Position numbers and translations under genes: made by a program | Assembly: GCA_025200525.1 (NCBI GenBank) | Contig: CM045768.1 | Span: 46,037,022-46,101,021, forward strand | Reading direction: 5' to 3' | DNA: 64,000 nucleotides | Source: Camellia lanceoleosa | Lineage: Eukaryota > Streptophyta > Magnoliopsida > Ericales > Theaceae | The notes under the pieces: model-generated | Told to the model about the DNA's origin: nothing | Seen by the model: only the letters and a program-made list of their open reading frames with translations | Database searches by the model: none | Shown: positions 20,950 to 31,225 of the stretch, one piece after another | Numbering within the stretch: the stretch's first letter is position 1 | Layout of the letters: the number at the start of each line of letters is the position of its first letter

Positions 20950-23269
20950 GTTAGCAAAAATTTGGTTTAAACCCAATCGATAGTGATTGATAAACAAACT
21001 CAAATAAATTTTAAATGAACACAAATAAAATCTGTGGTTGAATTCTATGCCTTAAACAGATTAAGGACTTCCTTGAAGGTAAATAAATAAAGAAGAAACA
21101 AAGCAGAACAGAATATGTATTTATTCAATTGGATTGTTACTTGCCACCAGTTATAAGAACTTAAACAAGAATAATGAAAAAAAACAAATACAGTAATCGA
21201 CAGAAAGAAAGAAATGGGGATTGAAAAACTATCACTTTATCTATTCCTAACAACTGTTAAATTAAACTACTCCTAGATGAATATCGCATTTTGTGATTGG
21301 TTGTTGATGATTGATCCCTTGTTCATTCCTCAAGTCTTCCTTTTATACTTGCTTGGCCATCTCATGTTGTAGCCATCAATCCACGATCTTCCTTGATCTT
21401 TGCTCTACTCAACCATATCTCATTTTCATAATGACTACTTGGAGATGTTGTGCTTTGACTTGATATTGATCCCCCAATTTTAGCATACGATTTCTAATTA
21501 ATTTTAACAAATATATTAACTGGCTTTTTGTAGACGTCCCGAACGCATCTCGGGAAGGGAGTCGAGTCCTCCCGTTCGGTTCGATATTGGGTCACTACTG
21601 TTCAAGGACTCAAATGTCACGGTTCTCAATCTTGAACCGAAGAGTCCAACTGCAAATCGCTTTTGAAAAGATTTTTGAAAGAAGTGCCAAACATGGATCG
21701 CCGCCCGGATCTGAGTCGCCACCTAAATATTTTAAAATGGGAAATTTAGGAAACCCTGACTCGGTGCCAAAGGCCACGTGTCCGTCATCACCAAAGTTGC
21801 CTCGGCTCGGGAACTTGGGTACGATTAGAAGGTCGCCGTGAGCACCCTTCGCCGCCGGTCAAAGACCGGCCTCTACTAACCATGATATCTGTTTTTGAAA
21901 ACATTGTGAGTTCTTATTCCGGTTATTAGCCTAGGTTACTATGTGATGCGCACAGCATACAAGTATAGACTGAATCGCTTGAATTGGAACAAAATACTTC
22001 ATGTTTGTTTTTGAAAATGGTTTGATGGTGCTACCCGCAGGTAGGCTAAGACGTGGATTTGCCACCCTCGGGTGGGCTTAGAGAAACGTGATTTTGCCAC
22101 TATCTAGTGGGCTTAAAACAAACATTTGATGAATTGTCCCAATTCAAGTAACTCAACCTCCACCCACAGGCATTCAAGGCAGTTATATCACATAAGCACA
22201 TAGCCTCATGGTAAGCATGCTATTCATGGCAGTCACTCACACGCATGCAAGGATGCTAAAGCATAAAACTCACCGAGTACTCCAAGCCAAAACAAAAACT
22301 CATTAGAAATCATGCATGATCCTAAATATACAGAATTGCCTAATGCAACACATGCAAAGATGCAAACTATAGCAGGCTCGGCTATTCTAAAACATAGCAT
22401 ATGGAATGCTACAGCTAACATGTATTCAACTTAGAATTGAAATACAAATGCAGTTAGTATGATGCGCCGAGCCCGGTGCATGCAAGACAGATGAATGAAT
22501 GCAAACATACTGTCATACTATATGCTAATTGAAACATGCCTTATATCTAACCATCGTAAGCGGGTAAATAAAAGGGAAGAAAGACGTGGGGTTGGAAGAC
22601 ATACATCACACTCACCCACACTTATTATAATTATGCCCTCACACAGAGGGTCCGAATAAATAATAATACAGTCCCAAATGAAAGAATAATACAGTCCGAA
22701 TATTACAGTCCGAATAATATACAAATTCCTAATTAATTAGCAAATTAACTAAGAAAAACTGTAAACTGGCATGCAAGCCAGGGGGCTGCCTTGACTCCGC
22801 TCCGGATAATGATATGATGCATGTTTGGGCTGCTTTGCGCGGAGATCCACTGGGATGCCCCAATCAGCCTCTGTTTGCACCTTTCCTCGAAATGCGTGTC
22901 AGACTCTGAAAAGTTGCTGATTCTTCATTTTACTGCAACAGAGAGCAGGAAAGGGGCATAGCAATGTATTTCACAAATATATGCATGCCTCGATCCTCGT
23001 GCCACCAATCACGCATCTCGATGCATGATGGCCGAGGAATCGGATTGTACAACTCAATATAGGATGAATGCATATGAATGCTACAACAAAACCTAACTCC
23101 ATCATGGGTAATCCGGAGTGTCAGTGACTTGGGAATTGAGACTCGTTCCGTCACTCCTGAGTCTGAAAGCAGCGCCTCGCTTTCACGTGTCGGACTAACT
23201 CCTATCCCGAACACAATGCAATATGCATGATATGCATGAATGCAACTAAAATACAATCCTAGCATGCAC

Positions 23270-23880
23270 AATGCTATGGAATGAGATGTCTCGGAATGCG
23301 TGCACACGGGCACGCAAACCGAAGAAATGATCCTAAGGCATAAAAAGGCATACGCAATGCAATTGGACTTACACTAACATGAGTGAGCCTCAGCCACACT
23401 CACATAAGAGGCCGTCGGATGAAAGTGAAGTGCCTCGAAATGCGTGCACACGGGCACGCAAACCGAGAAAATGACATAAAGACACGAAACGACCTGAAAT
23501 ATGATATACAATGAGACTAAAATGAGATGTCTCGAAATGCGTGCCCACGGGCACGCAAATCGAGAAAATGGCATACGGAATCCGACAGGACTAAAATGAG
23601 ATATGCGATGCAATATGGGCTTACACCAACATGAGTGAGTCTCAGTCACACTCACATAAGAAGCCAATAGATGAAAATGAAGTGCCTCGGAATGCGTGCG
23701 CACAGGCATGCAAACCGAGGCAATGGTACTAAAGCATGAAATGGCACTCCAAATGCAAATTGGACTTATACTAACATGAGAGAGCCTCAGCCACACTCAC
23801 ATAAGAGGCCGGTAGATGAAAATGAGGTGCCTCGAAATGCGTGCACACAGGCACGCAAACCGAGGCAATGGCATTTAGGC
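23270..23880. repeat. Tandem repeat field inside the long solo LTR
   Basis: The segment GCCTCGAAATGCGTGCACAC, then GGGCACGCAAACCGAG, recurs near 23290, 23430, 23530, 23685 and 23828 at spacings of roughly 100-155 bp, alternating with ACATGAGTGAGCCTCAGCCA-type blocks. It is a local expansion in which two alternating sub-units vary in length. Confidence 0.75.
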
Positions 23881-24199
23881 ATGAAATGACATGGAAATGA
23901 TATGCAAACATGCCAATGGAATTTCAGCACTGAAATGTGAGGGAAAACAGTCCCGAAAGATGGCGAAATGACACCAAATGCAAGGAATGGTCCTGAAACA
24001 TGAAATTAGGCGCCCGAAATGGCCTATAGCTATACTAAATATGCACAATATGGACATGGAATGAAAATACAGTAGAAAGGCAGCCCCAAGAAAAGCATTT
24101 TTCAGTCATAAAAAGGGCTAAACAGCAAGCACACATAGGATTAGGCAAGTATGCAAAAATGGCTCCGCAAGAGGGGTATTGAAGCAAGTGATACATGCG

Positions 24200-24880
24200 A
24201 TGCCCAAATGGAAAAGTACCCTTCTACAACACTGATGAGGGACTAAAAATATGAACATTTACAGTAGATGACATCCCCCAACTCAGTATGAAAACATGCT
24301 AAAAATGTAATGCAAGAACTAGGATACATAAGGCTATAACATGAGGTACCCCAAAAATTCATTAAACCAGAAAATACCCTTAATGAAATATGTCAAGAAG
24401 ATCAAAATATGACTCTTTCCAGCTCTGATGATGGCCGAAAACAGAAGCTAGATAAGCTTAAAAAAGCATGCAAAAATGGGGGTCAAAGAGGGGTATAATG
24501 ACAAGTATAACATGGAGACCCCCAACAAGGTTGATCCCTTCTACAATGTTGTAGAGGGACATAAGATAAGCCTACTCACAGTTCATGACATGCTCCGAAA
24601 CAGACTACATGTAGGCCAAACAAATCATGCAAATTTACTGTAAATAGGAGAGATTATGAAGCAAGTGAAAGATAGGGGGCTCAAACAGGGTTGAGCCCTT
24701 CTTCAATGTTGAAGAGGGGCTCAAAATAGGCCCTCTTACATTTTACATTATGCTCGAAAACAGATCACTCATAGGCTAGAAATTTCATGCAAAAATGTGA
24801 CATATAAGATGATATTGAAGCAAGTGCCAAATGGAGGGCTCAAACAGGGTTGAGCCCTTAAACAAACATGAAATATGGCT
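24200..24880. repeat. Second tandem repeat field inside the long solo LTR
   Basis: Units of about 150-170 bp contain GGGCTCAAACAGGGTTGAGC, then CCTTCTTCAATGTTGAAGAG (near 24680), with diverged copies near 24225, 24380, 24525 and 24840. Each contains short dyads (CTCAAACAGGGTTGAG; CTTCAATGTTGAAG), so each unit could form a small hairpin. Confidence 0.7.
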
Positions 24881-26699
24881 CAAAATAATGACCTTTTAAG
24901 TTCTGGTCGGAGCCCAAAACAGTGAGCAAGTAGGCTTAAGAAATGGAGCAAGAAAGTGCTACAAAAGAGGGAAATGAACACTTACCCTTGAAGACCACAC
25001 TTTTGCTACCTCTTGGCCAAGGAATGTTGCTTCTAAGCCTCTGAGAACCTCTCCTTGCTGCTGGAAATGGAGTGGTGGTGGTGGTGTTTGATGATGGTGA
25101 AGAAATGGTACCAAGACTTGAGATTTTTGGGAGAAATGGAAGGAGATGTGTATGTATCCTCCAAGCAAGTGTTCTAAGCCTTCAAGGAGAGCCAAAGCTG
25201 CTGTATGGATGCAAGGAAGGAGGAGCAAGTGAGGGAAAGTGTGTAGAGGCTTGGGATTAAGTTCCCTTGTCCCTCAAAAGTCCCCCGAAATCAGATCTTT
25301 TGGGGGAAAAAGTTACACAGCTGTAAAGTACACAGCATGGGGATCAGGGCCGGCCAGCTTTTTGGGCTGCAGGTGGCGGCCGGCCACCCCCTATGGCCGG
25401 CCGGCCAAAGGGCAAAATGGGCATGTTGAATTAATGGCCGGCCATAGCATATTAGGGTCCTCCCATGTGTCCTCAACACAACCCTGTGGTTGAAAATTGG
25501 CAACTGTGAACCAGGAGAGAGAACAACCCACTTTAAAGAGGGGTTTCAAAATGAAAAAAGGAATTACTGGCCGGCCTGCTATTTTTAGGGTCCTCCCATG
25601 TGTGTACAACACAAATATGTGGTTTTGGCTCGAAGAAAATGGCCCTAGGGTGTTCAACATTAGCCTAGAAGTGAGAAAAACGGGCGCCGGGGGGCGTTGG
25701 AGGAGCATAACTGGTTGCTGAGACAATTGCTGGCCTCCCACCCTCCAGTGACCTTCATGGTGATAAAACAGAGGTACCTGCCAAAAATGAAGAAAAACCG
25801 ATGCAAAACGAATGCTCGGGGGCCAAAACACGCAGTTCGGGGTCCCGAAAACCGGCCGTTAAGCACCGAAAGTGGTGTTTGGCCACGAAGTGGGTATCTA
25901 AGACCCCAGTGTCCCTCGAAAGGGAGTAAATGAGATGCATGCCAAAAACCGGAGGAATCGGAGATGGTTGGGTGGTCCCGAACCGAGGCACACGGCCTGA
26001 CGGCTCCGAAAACCGAGAACCGGGCTCCGAAATGGGCAAAATGGCCTACGGCCATGAAATGTAGCCCACAGCCACTGAGAGACGGTCTACGGGACCTCTC
26101 CCTCCCTTCAGGAAAGAAAACAGAGAAAACCGAGTCCGGTTCGCAAATTGAGGCAAGGCACAGAAGAGGGTTCGGAAGTCCGGAGGCAGGGTGCACGGCC
26201 GCGACTTTGAGACTTCTGAACGAGCACAATATGCAACATCACCGAGCGCTCAATCGGTGACGTCTGAGTCTTAAGGTCGGTCAAAAATGGGGTGTCTACA
26301 CTTTTATTTAATCTTTTCAAGCTACATCATCATCTCTTCCATGCTATGTTATTGGCATACTTGTCACGCTATGTCATCATATTTGTCAATAATAATAATA
26401 ATAAATACGGTCAATGTTATTCTTAAAAATTGTCTATGGTCTTAATCAACATATCATAATCGAACTTGGCTATAATCAACAGGTCATAATTAATAGAAAA
26501 ATAAAATGCGGTGTCAACAATATGCTATAAAAAATATATATTTTCATAGCATACAAAAATATGTCATAAAATATTTACACTTAAAGACGACATATATTTC
26601 ATATCATTAAATATTATAACTTTACACGGCATGTATTAGCATATTGTGAAAACTTTTACTAAAAAAAATTCAATCCAATTTTTTTTTTTTTAATATAAA

Positions 26700-27243
26700 A
26701 AAAATCATAAGGAAAATCATCAACATCCAAAATTTACTATTTTGTGAAACACTTTGTGCTTAGTGACCAGTATCTTGTTGCAGAATAGTTTCTAAAAATC
26801 ATCAAGTTAATTAATTATTAATTTGCTATCCTCTGAGGACATTCAATGGTATAGACAAACATTATTATTATTATGGTATAGGTTGTTGGCTGATTATATC
26901 TAAAAGGTTAGATCTTTCTTGATTTGATTTTTGTGTTTTGATAATGTTTTTTAATATCAAATTTTTATAAATGTGTCTTGTTAGTTTTATTTTGTTTTTT
27001 CACATAAGGATTGGATCATTTCATATTTTTTTTTTCATGACTGACTTTTTATACCAACACAATTTATATTTGTTGAATGATCAATTTTTGGCTTCAAATT
27101 GGTTAGTAGTCGCATTAGGATTGCTCTCATGGTTGTGAAGGATTTTAGCTCTATTAGTAGTAGCCATGAACAAAGCAAAAACAGAGTACAATAAATATTT
27201 ATGTATATATGTGTGTGTATAGCAAAGAAATTAGTCAGAGTGA
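26700..27243. other. Intergenic AT-rich DNA
   Basis: No gene, RNA gene or element recognised between the repeat ending near 26700 and the solo LTR starting at 27249. Confidence 0.45.
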
Positions 27244-27645
27244 GCAAGTGTGACACTCCAATTGTTTAATTAATTTAATAAATGAATAAATAAAAGAAAT
27301 AAAATTAAGTAAAATAAAATATTTGATTTTATAATTATACTCCCTAAAATGTAATCTAACTTAAAATTAAGAGGCTTAGTTTACCAAAATAGGATTAATA
27401 TATTGTTTGGGGGCCAAATCAAAACAACTATGAAATTATATGTGCTAAAATATAATTAGGGGATTATTGTGACCTATCAAAAAGATGGTATATAATTATT
27501 TTAGGAGTTGGGCCAAAGTGTAATTACTCAACAAATAAATTACAGGTGATACCCCAAATGTTCAATTAATTTTACACCAAATATTAAATGTTGGAAGCAT
27601 ATGATTTAACGAATTAGATGTTATTAAATTTTGAAATATTAAAAA

Positions 27646-29234
27646 TGTGACACCCTGAATGTTTAATTAAATGCCACATAAATATTTATGGGTGTATGTG
27701 ATATATATTATTAAATAATTAATAATAAATACAGAATCTAATTTAGCACAGGGTTATATGGGATTAATTAGGGATTTTTATTTAGGGCCAAATGACCAGA
27801 AATATGAAATTCTAATACTAGTTAGGTCAAATTAAAGTTAAAGATAATAAATAAATAAATAATAATAACAATAATATGTGGAATGAAAATAATAATAATG
27901 GCAATAATAAAATGAATAAGTTATATGTACTAGGTAAATTAATTTATCATTATGGTTATTAAATATATGATGAAGAAATTTATTAAGATAAATTAAATAC
28001 CACTTTTATCATTAAATACGAATTTTAGTTAAGATATCTTAGTGGTGAAGATAAAACCAAATCAATGGCTATCAATTATAATCTTGCAGTATTATCCGGC
28101 CATTAATGAATTCGATTACAAATCGGTAGTGAGAAGCGGGAAGCCATCTGTACATTAGGCTTGGGTAGAGGAATAAGTACCTAGGGCCTAGAGTATTGAG
28201 TCAGCATATATATTGTGTATAAATAGGAGTGGTGGTGCTGTGTGTGCGCGTATGAAGGAAAGAAGTAAAGAAAGAAAAAAAAATCGAGAGAGAGACTCGT
28301 TAGTTGAGGGTAAAGAACTTCTATTGGAAGAGTTCTGATAAAAAGGGAGGCTAAGAGTTATAATTAAGGTGAGATATGTTATACCTTGATTTACCATTAT
28401 ATGTTTTACAAATGTTTTGAGTTACCATAGCTTATTTATTACACGTTATATTTATTAAGTTATATAAATAAAAGTTATGTTATAAATAATTCAGTTACGT
28501 GGGTTACTTTCTAAACGCTATTTACTTAAAAGAAAACCCATGGATATGTTTGTTTAAATTTTAGTATATATTTAACTATAACCTTATAAACAATTGTCTT
28601 TTGTAAGTACCACCACGGGAGTCTCACGCCTTGGGGGACTTAAATAACCACTGGCCTCTGTTTAACTACCTTGTGGTCCTCTGTTTGTCATGGATCCATT
28701 GACCTCTGTTCTGACTGTCACTTCTGTGACCTCTGTTCTGTTCTGTTTATACTGTGGTTATGATTATTTATTTACATGATTTCTGTATTCTGCCACTTTA
28801 AATAAATTGCCATTTTAAATTAAATTTTGCAAATGTTTTAGCCTAACTAATTATCTATGGATATTTTGTATTCCCTACACTTGGCATAACATTTCTCACT
28901 CTGCTGTGTGCTTATAGCTGTTCCCCTTTCAGGTGACGAGATGTGAGGGAAATCCATAACCCTACAAAATGGAACCTGCATTTGGACTGATAATGAATCA
29001 CTATTTTACCTTTCTTTTTTTTATATTTTTGCTTCCTTTTGTCTCTGTTCGGGGCTGGTCACTGAATAATAAAATAATGAAAGCCCTAGAAATGTATTTT
29101 CTGTTTCTTAAATAATAAGATGTAATAGAACTTCTGTTTAATTATTTTCGTTTGCGCAACTTAAATTATTACGAATGAGAATAAGTTGGTAAGTCACGAT
29201 TCCAACTCTAAGCCCCTGGGGTTGGGTCATGACA
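27646..29234 (+). repeat. 5' LTR of Gypsy element A
   Basis: TGTGACACCCTGAATG...GGGTTGGGTCATGACA. Nearly identical to 34688-36275, with a few point changes, small indels, and two clustered patches of difference (around 28120-28345 and 28701-28752). Contains the putative promoter for the element. Confidence 0.92.
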
Positions 29235-29238
29235 AAGG

Positions 29239-29251
29239 TGGTATCAGAGCC
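29239..29251 (+). promoter_or_regulatory. Primer-binding site, initiator tRNA-Met
   Basis: TGGTATCAGAGCC begins 5 bp after the LTR end. It is complementary to the 3' end of plant initiator tRNA-Met, the usual primer of chromoviruses. Confidence 0.9.
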
Positions 29252-29412
29252 ACGGTTCAAAAAAAAAAAAACTAAAACCATATAGCTAAAAATATAGATA
29301 TATATATATATATATATGGTAAAATCGAAATAAAATAATAATAATAATAAATATTTACATGTGACGTTAATTTTCCCTGTGTAAAATCTCACGTTTATTC
29401 TGGTGTTGTAGG

Positions 29413-30072
29413 ATGTCAGAAAATTTCCTTGATGATGCTTTCTGGGATGGCCTCCAGGCCATCAACCTAGATGAAATTTTAGCCGAACACCCTGCCCCCG
29501 CACCCGCACCCGCACCCGCCTCACCTGAAGGCTGGGGAGATTTTGAAGAGATAGTCAGGGAATTACACCCAGGTCTTGGCCGATTGATGGGACGACCAAT
29601 TTATATCCAGGTTGACCCTACCGACGTTCCACACCTATTATGGAGGCACAGCCTCGACCACACACGCAGACGTTTTCTCGGACCATCTCGCGTCCTTGGC
29701 GTCGCCCCGGGTCATGACCGCCCACATTATATCATAGGCCCCCTACCCCCAGAGTTTGCAACTAGAAGGGGAAACGTGTACCCCGAGGATTACATTTTCA
29801 CCACAGTACCAAATCCATTAGAAATCATTAATATGCAAAATGTTGACTTCGAAAATGACCTGTCATATGTTGAGACACCTGCGTGGATTGTCGACCGGGC
29901 ATTTGTGGGTCATATACGATCTATCCCCATTTTCACAGTCCAGGTAGCATGGGCGTGTTTTGGTGTAATCCAGTTGGGGTGGGAGTTTGAGCTTTTATCG
30001 ACACTATTTCCCTGGTTTTATTCTCGACCCACCACTCTAGATCTGGATAGTAGACAATCTTTTGTATGCTGA
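29413..30072 (+). CDS. Unidentified 219-codon ORF between PBS and gag of element A
   Basis: Starts ATG (MSENFLDDAFWDGLQ) 162 bp after the PBS and stays open for 219 codons to TGA, while gag and pol of the same copy are riddled with stops. I do not recognise the family. The N-terminus is acidic, followed by a Pro-Ala repeat from a CCCGCA microsatellite (residues about 29-37), then a mixed Pro, aromatic and basic region (DHTRRRFLGPSRV near 80, HYIIGPLPPEF near 105) and a hydrophobic, Trp-rich tail. No zinc knuckle, protease or RT motif is visible. Some plant Gypsy lineages (Ogre) carry an ORF upstream of gag, but it is not a standard part of Tekay-type elements as I know them. It may be a captured or lineage-specific ORF. 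Confidence 0.55.
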   Translation: MSENFLDDAFWDGLQAINLDEILAEHPAPAPAPAPASPEGWGDFEEIVRELHPGLGRLMGRPIYIQVDPTDVPHLLWRHSLDHTRRRFLGPSRVLGVAPGHDRPHYIIGPLPPEFATRRGNVYPEDYIFTTVPNPLEIINMQNVDFENDLSYVETPAWIVDRAFVGHIRSIPIFTVQVAWACFGVIQLGWEFELLSTLFPWFYSRPTTLDLDSRQSFVC

Positions 30073-30289
30073 TCTTGATATGTTCTAATCCCCTTTTGTT
30101 GACTTTTGTTTTGTTTACCGCAGGGATGGGACACTAACATGTTCTAACTAATGTAATGTGAATTGTAAATAAATAACAATGTGCAATGTTGGCAGTTTAT
30201 ATAAATATAAAGTGTACTACATATATATTGTGTTACATATATATATTTATATGCGTTGAAAATATAATACATCGTTTATTACTTGTAGA
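30073..30289 (+). other. Spacer between the extra ORF and gag of element A
   Basis: Non-coding and AT-rich, with TA-rich runs. It ends TTACTTGTAG immediately before the AATGG of the gag start, which looks like a splice acceptor. Splicing from upstream to bypass the extra ORF is therefore possible. Confidence 0.4.
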
Positions 30290-31225
30290 ATGGCTAATGG
30301 TAATGGAAGTGAGTCATCAGTTAGTGGTACGGAATCGATGGAAAGAGTAATGGAAAGAGCGGTTACTAGTTTTCTACAAACCTTGGAAGCTAATATCAAC
30401 AATGGGACGCCGGGACGGCAAGAAGGGCCGGTTACTATAAAACAGTTCCAGGAACTGAAACCCACCACATTTACCGGCGGCCCAGACCCAATGGTAGCAG
30501 ACGCTTGGGTTAAAGACATGGAAAAGATTTTTTGTACCCTACTGTGCACCGAAAGGCAAAAGGTAACTTTCGCCACTTTCACTTTCAAAGACAATGCACA
30601 AGAATGATGGCTTCTCACTTTGGCCAAAGAAGAAATCACGACGTGGGCAAGATTCTTGGAAGTATTCTATGAAAAATACTTTTCGAATTCATTGCGGGAA
30701 CAGAAGGCATCCGAATTCATACAACTGAAGTAGGGAACCATGACGGTGGCCGAATATGAGAGCAAATTCACACAACTCGCTCGGTTTGCAACATACGTCA
30801 TTCCCACCGAAACTCGAAAAGCAAGAAAATTTGAAGCAGGATTGGATGCTGGAATTAAAGACAGGCTCGAAGTTTTGAAATTGCCAACCTATGCAGAAGT
30901 GGTAGACCGGGCGTACATAGCAGAAAAGGGAATTAAAGCCTCGCGTTCCGGAGAACCAAGCTACAAGAAGTGATTCTGGGAAAGAGATAACAGAAGACCC
31001 GGTGTTGCACCTCATAAAAAGGTGAACATGGGCACAACCAGCTCAGGCCACCACGGTCCTACCAACCCTCGAGGTGGCACCATTCCAACTTGCTCCACTT
31101 GTGGAAGGGTTCATTGGGGACAATGCCATCGAGACACGGGAGCATGTTTTAGATGCGGACAATTTGGCCACTTGTTAAGGGATTGTCCAAAAATGGTTAA
31201 TCCTACAGCCAGTCCCTCTAGCCCA
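30290..31225 (+). pseudogene. gag remnant of Gypsy element A
   Basis: Opens MANGNGSESSVSGTESM and contains the retrotransposon-gag block (WVKDMEKIF, then ARFATYVIPTETRKARKFEAG). It is broken by TGA (30605), TAG (30731) and TGA (30971). Downstream, an intact CCHC zinc knuckle, CFRCGQFGHLLRDCP (near 31145-31190), is still readable. Two of the stops fall before a Trp or after a Lys, where a sense codon is expected by comparison with element B. Confidence 0.85.

Larger units (their letters stand above)
21529..26300 (-). mobile_element. Very long solo LTR (4772 bp), Ogre/Tat type
   Basis: Bounded by TGTAGACGTCCCG and GGGGTGTCTACA with a perfect CTTTT duplication (21524-21528, 26301-26305). Read from the right, the LTR begins TGTAGACACCCCATTTTTGA, a start I associate with plant Tat/Ogre-lineage Gypsy LTRs, which are exceptionally long. 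No PBS, gag or pol is present, so homologous recombination between two LTRs removed the interior. Most of the open frames in it are non-homologous chance frames in a GC-richer composition. It contains three internal repeat fields, at about 23270-23880, 24200-24880 and 25340-25580. Confidence 0.85.
20950..26519. mobile_element. Solo LTR of about 0.79 kb, split by a nested solo LTR
   Basis: The ends are TGTTAGCAAAAATTTGG and GCGGTGTCAACA, flanked by GTATG (20945-20949) and ATATG (26520-26524), a 4-of-5 match to a 5-bp target duplication. Its own DNA is 20950-21523 and 26306-26519. The rest is the larger solo LTR at 21529-26300. No PBS or coding sequence is present. The reversed right end, TGTTGACACCGC, looks like an LTR start, so the orientation is probably minus. 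Confidence 0.6.

Noticed and set aside
23270..23880. Regularly spaced repeats that look like a CRISPR array
   Set aside because: The repeats are long, variable, partly inverted and lie inside a plant LTR with a target-site duplication. There is no cas gene and the genome is eukaryotic.
25239..26320. Many overlapping ORFs of 60-190 codons on both strands
   Set aside because: They lie in the GC-richer part of a solo LTR, where stop codons are rare by composition. None shows family motifs.
29239..29251. tRNA-Met gene at the PBS
   Set aside because: Only the 13 bases complementary to the tRNA 3' end are present, without cloverleaf arms. It is a primer-binding site.
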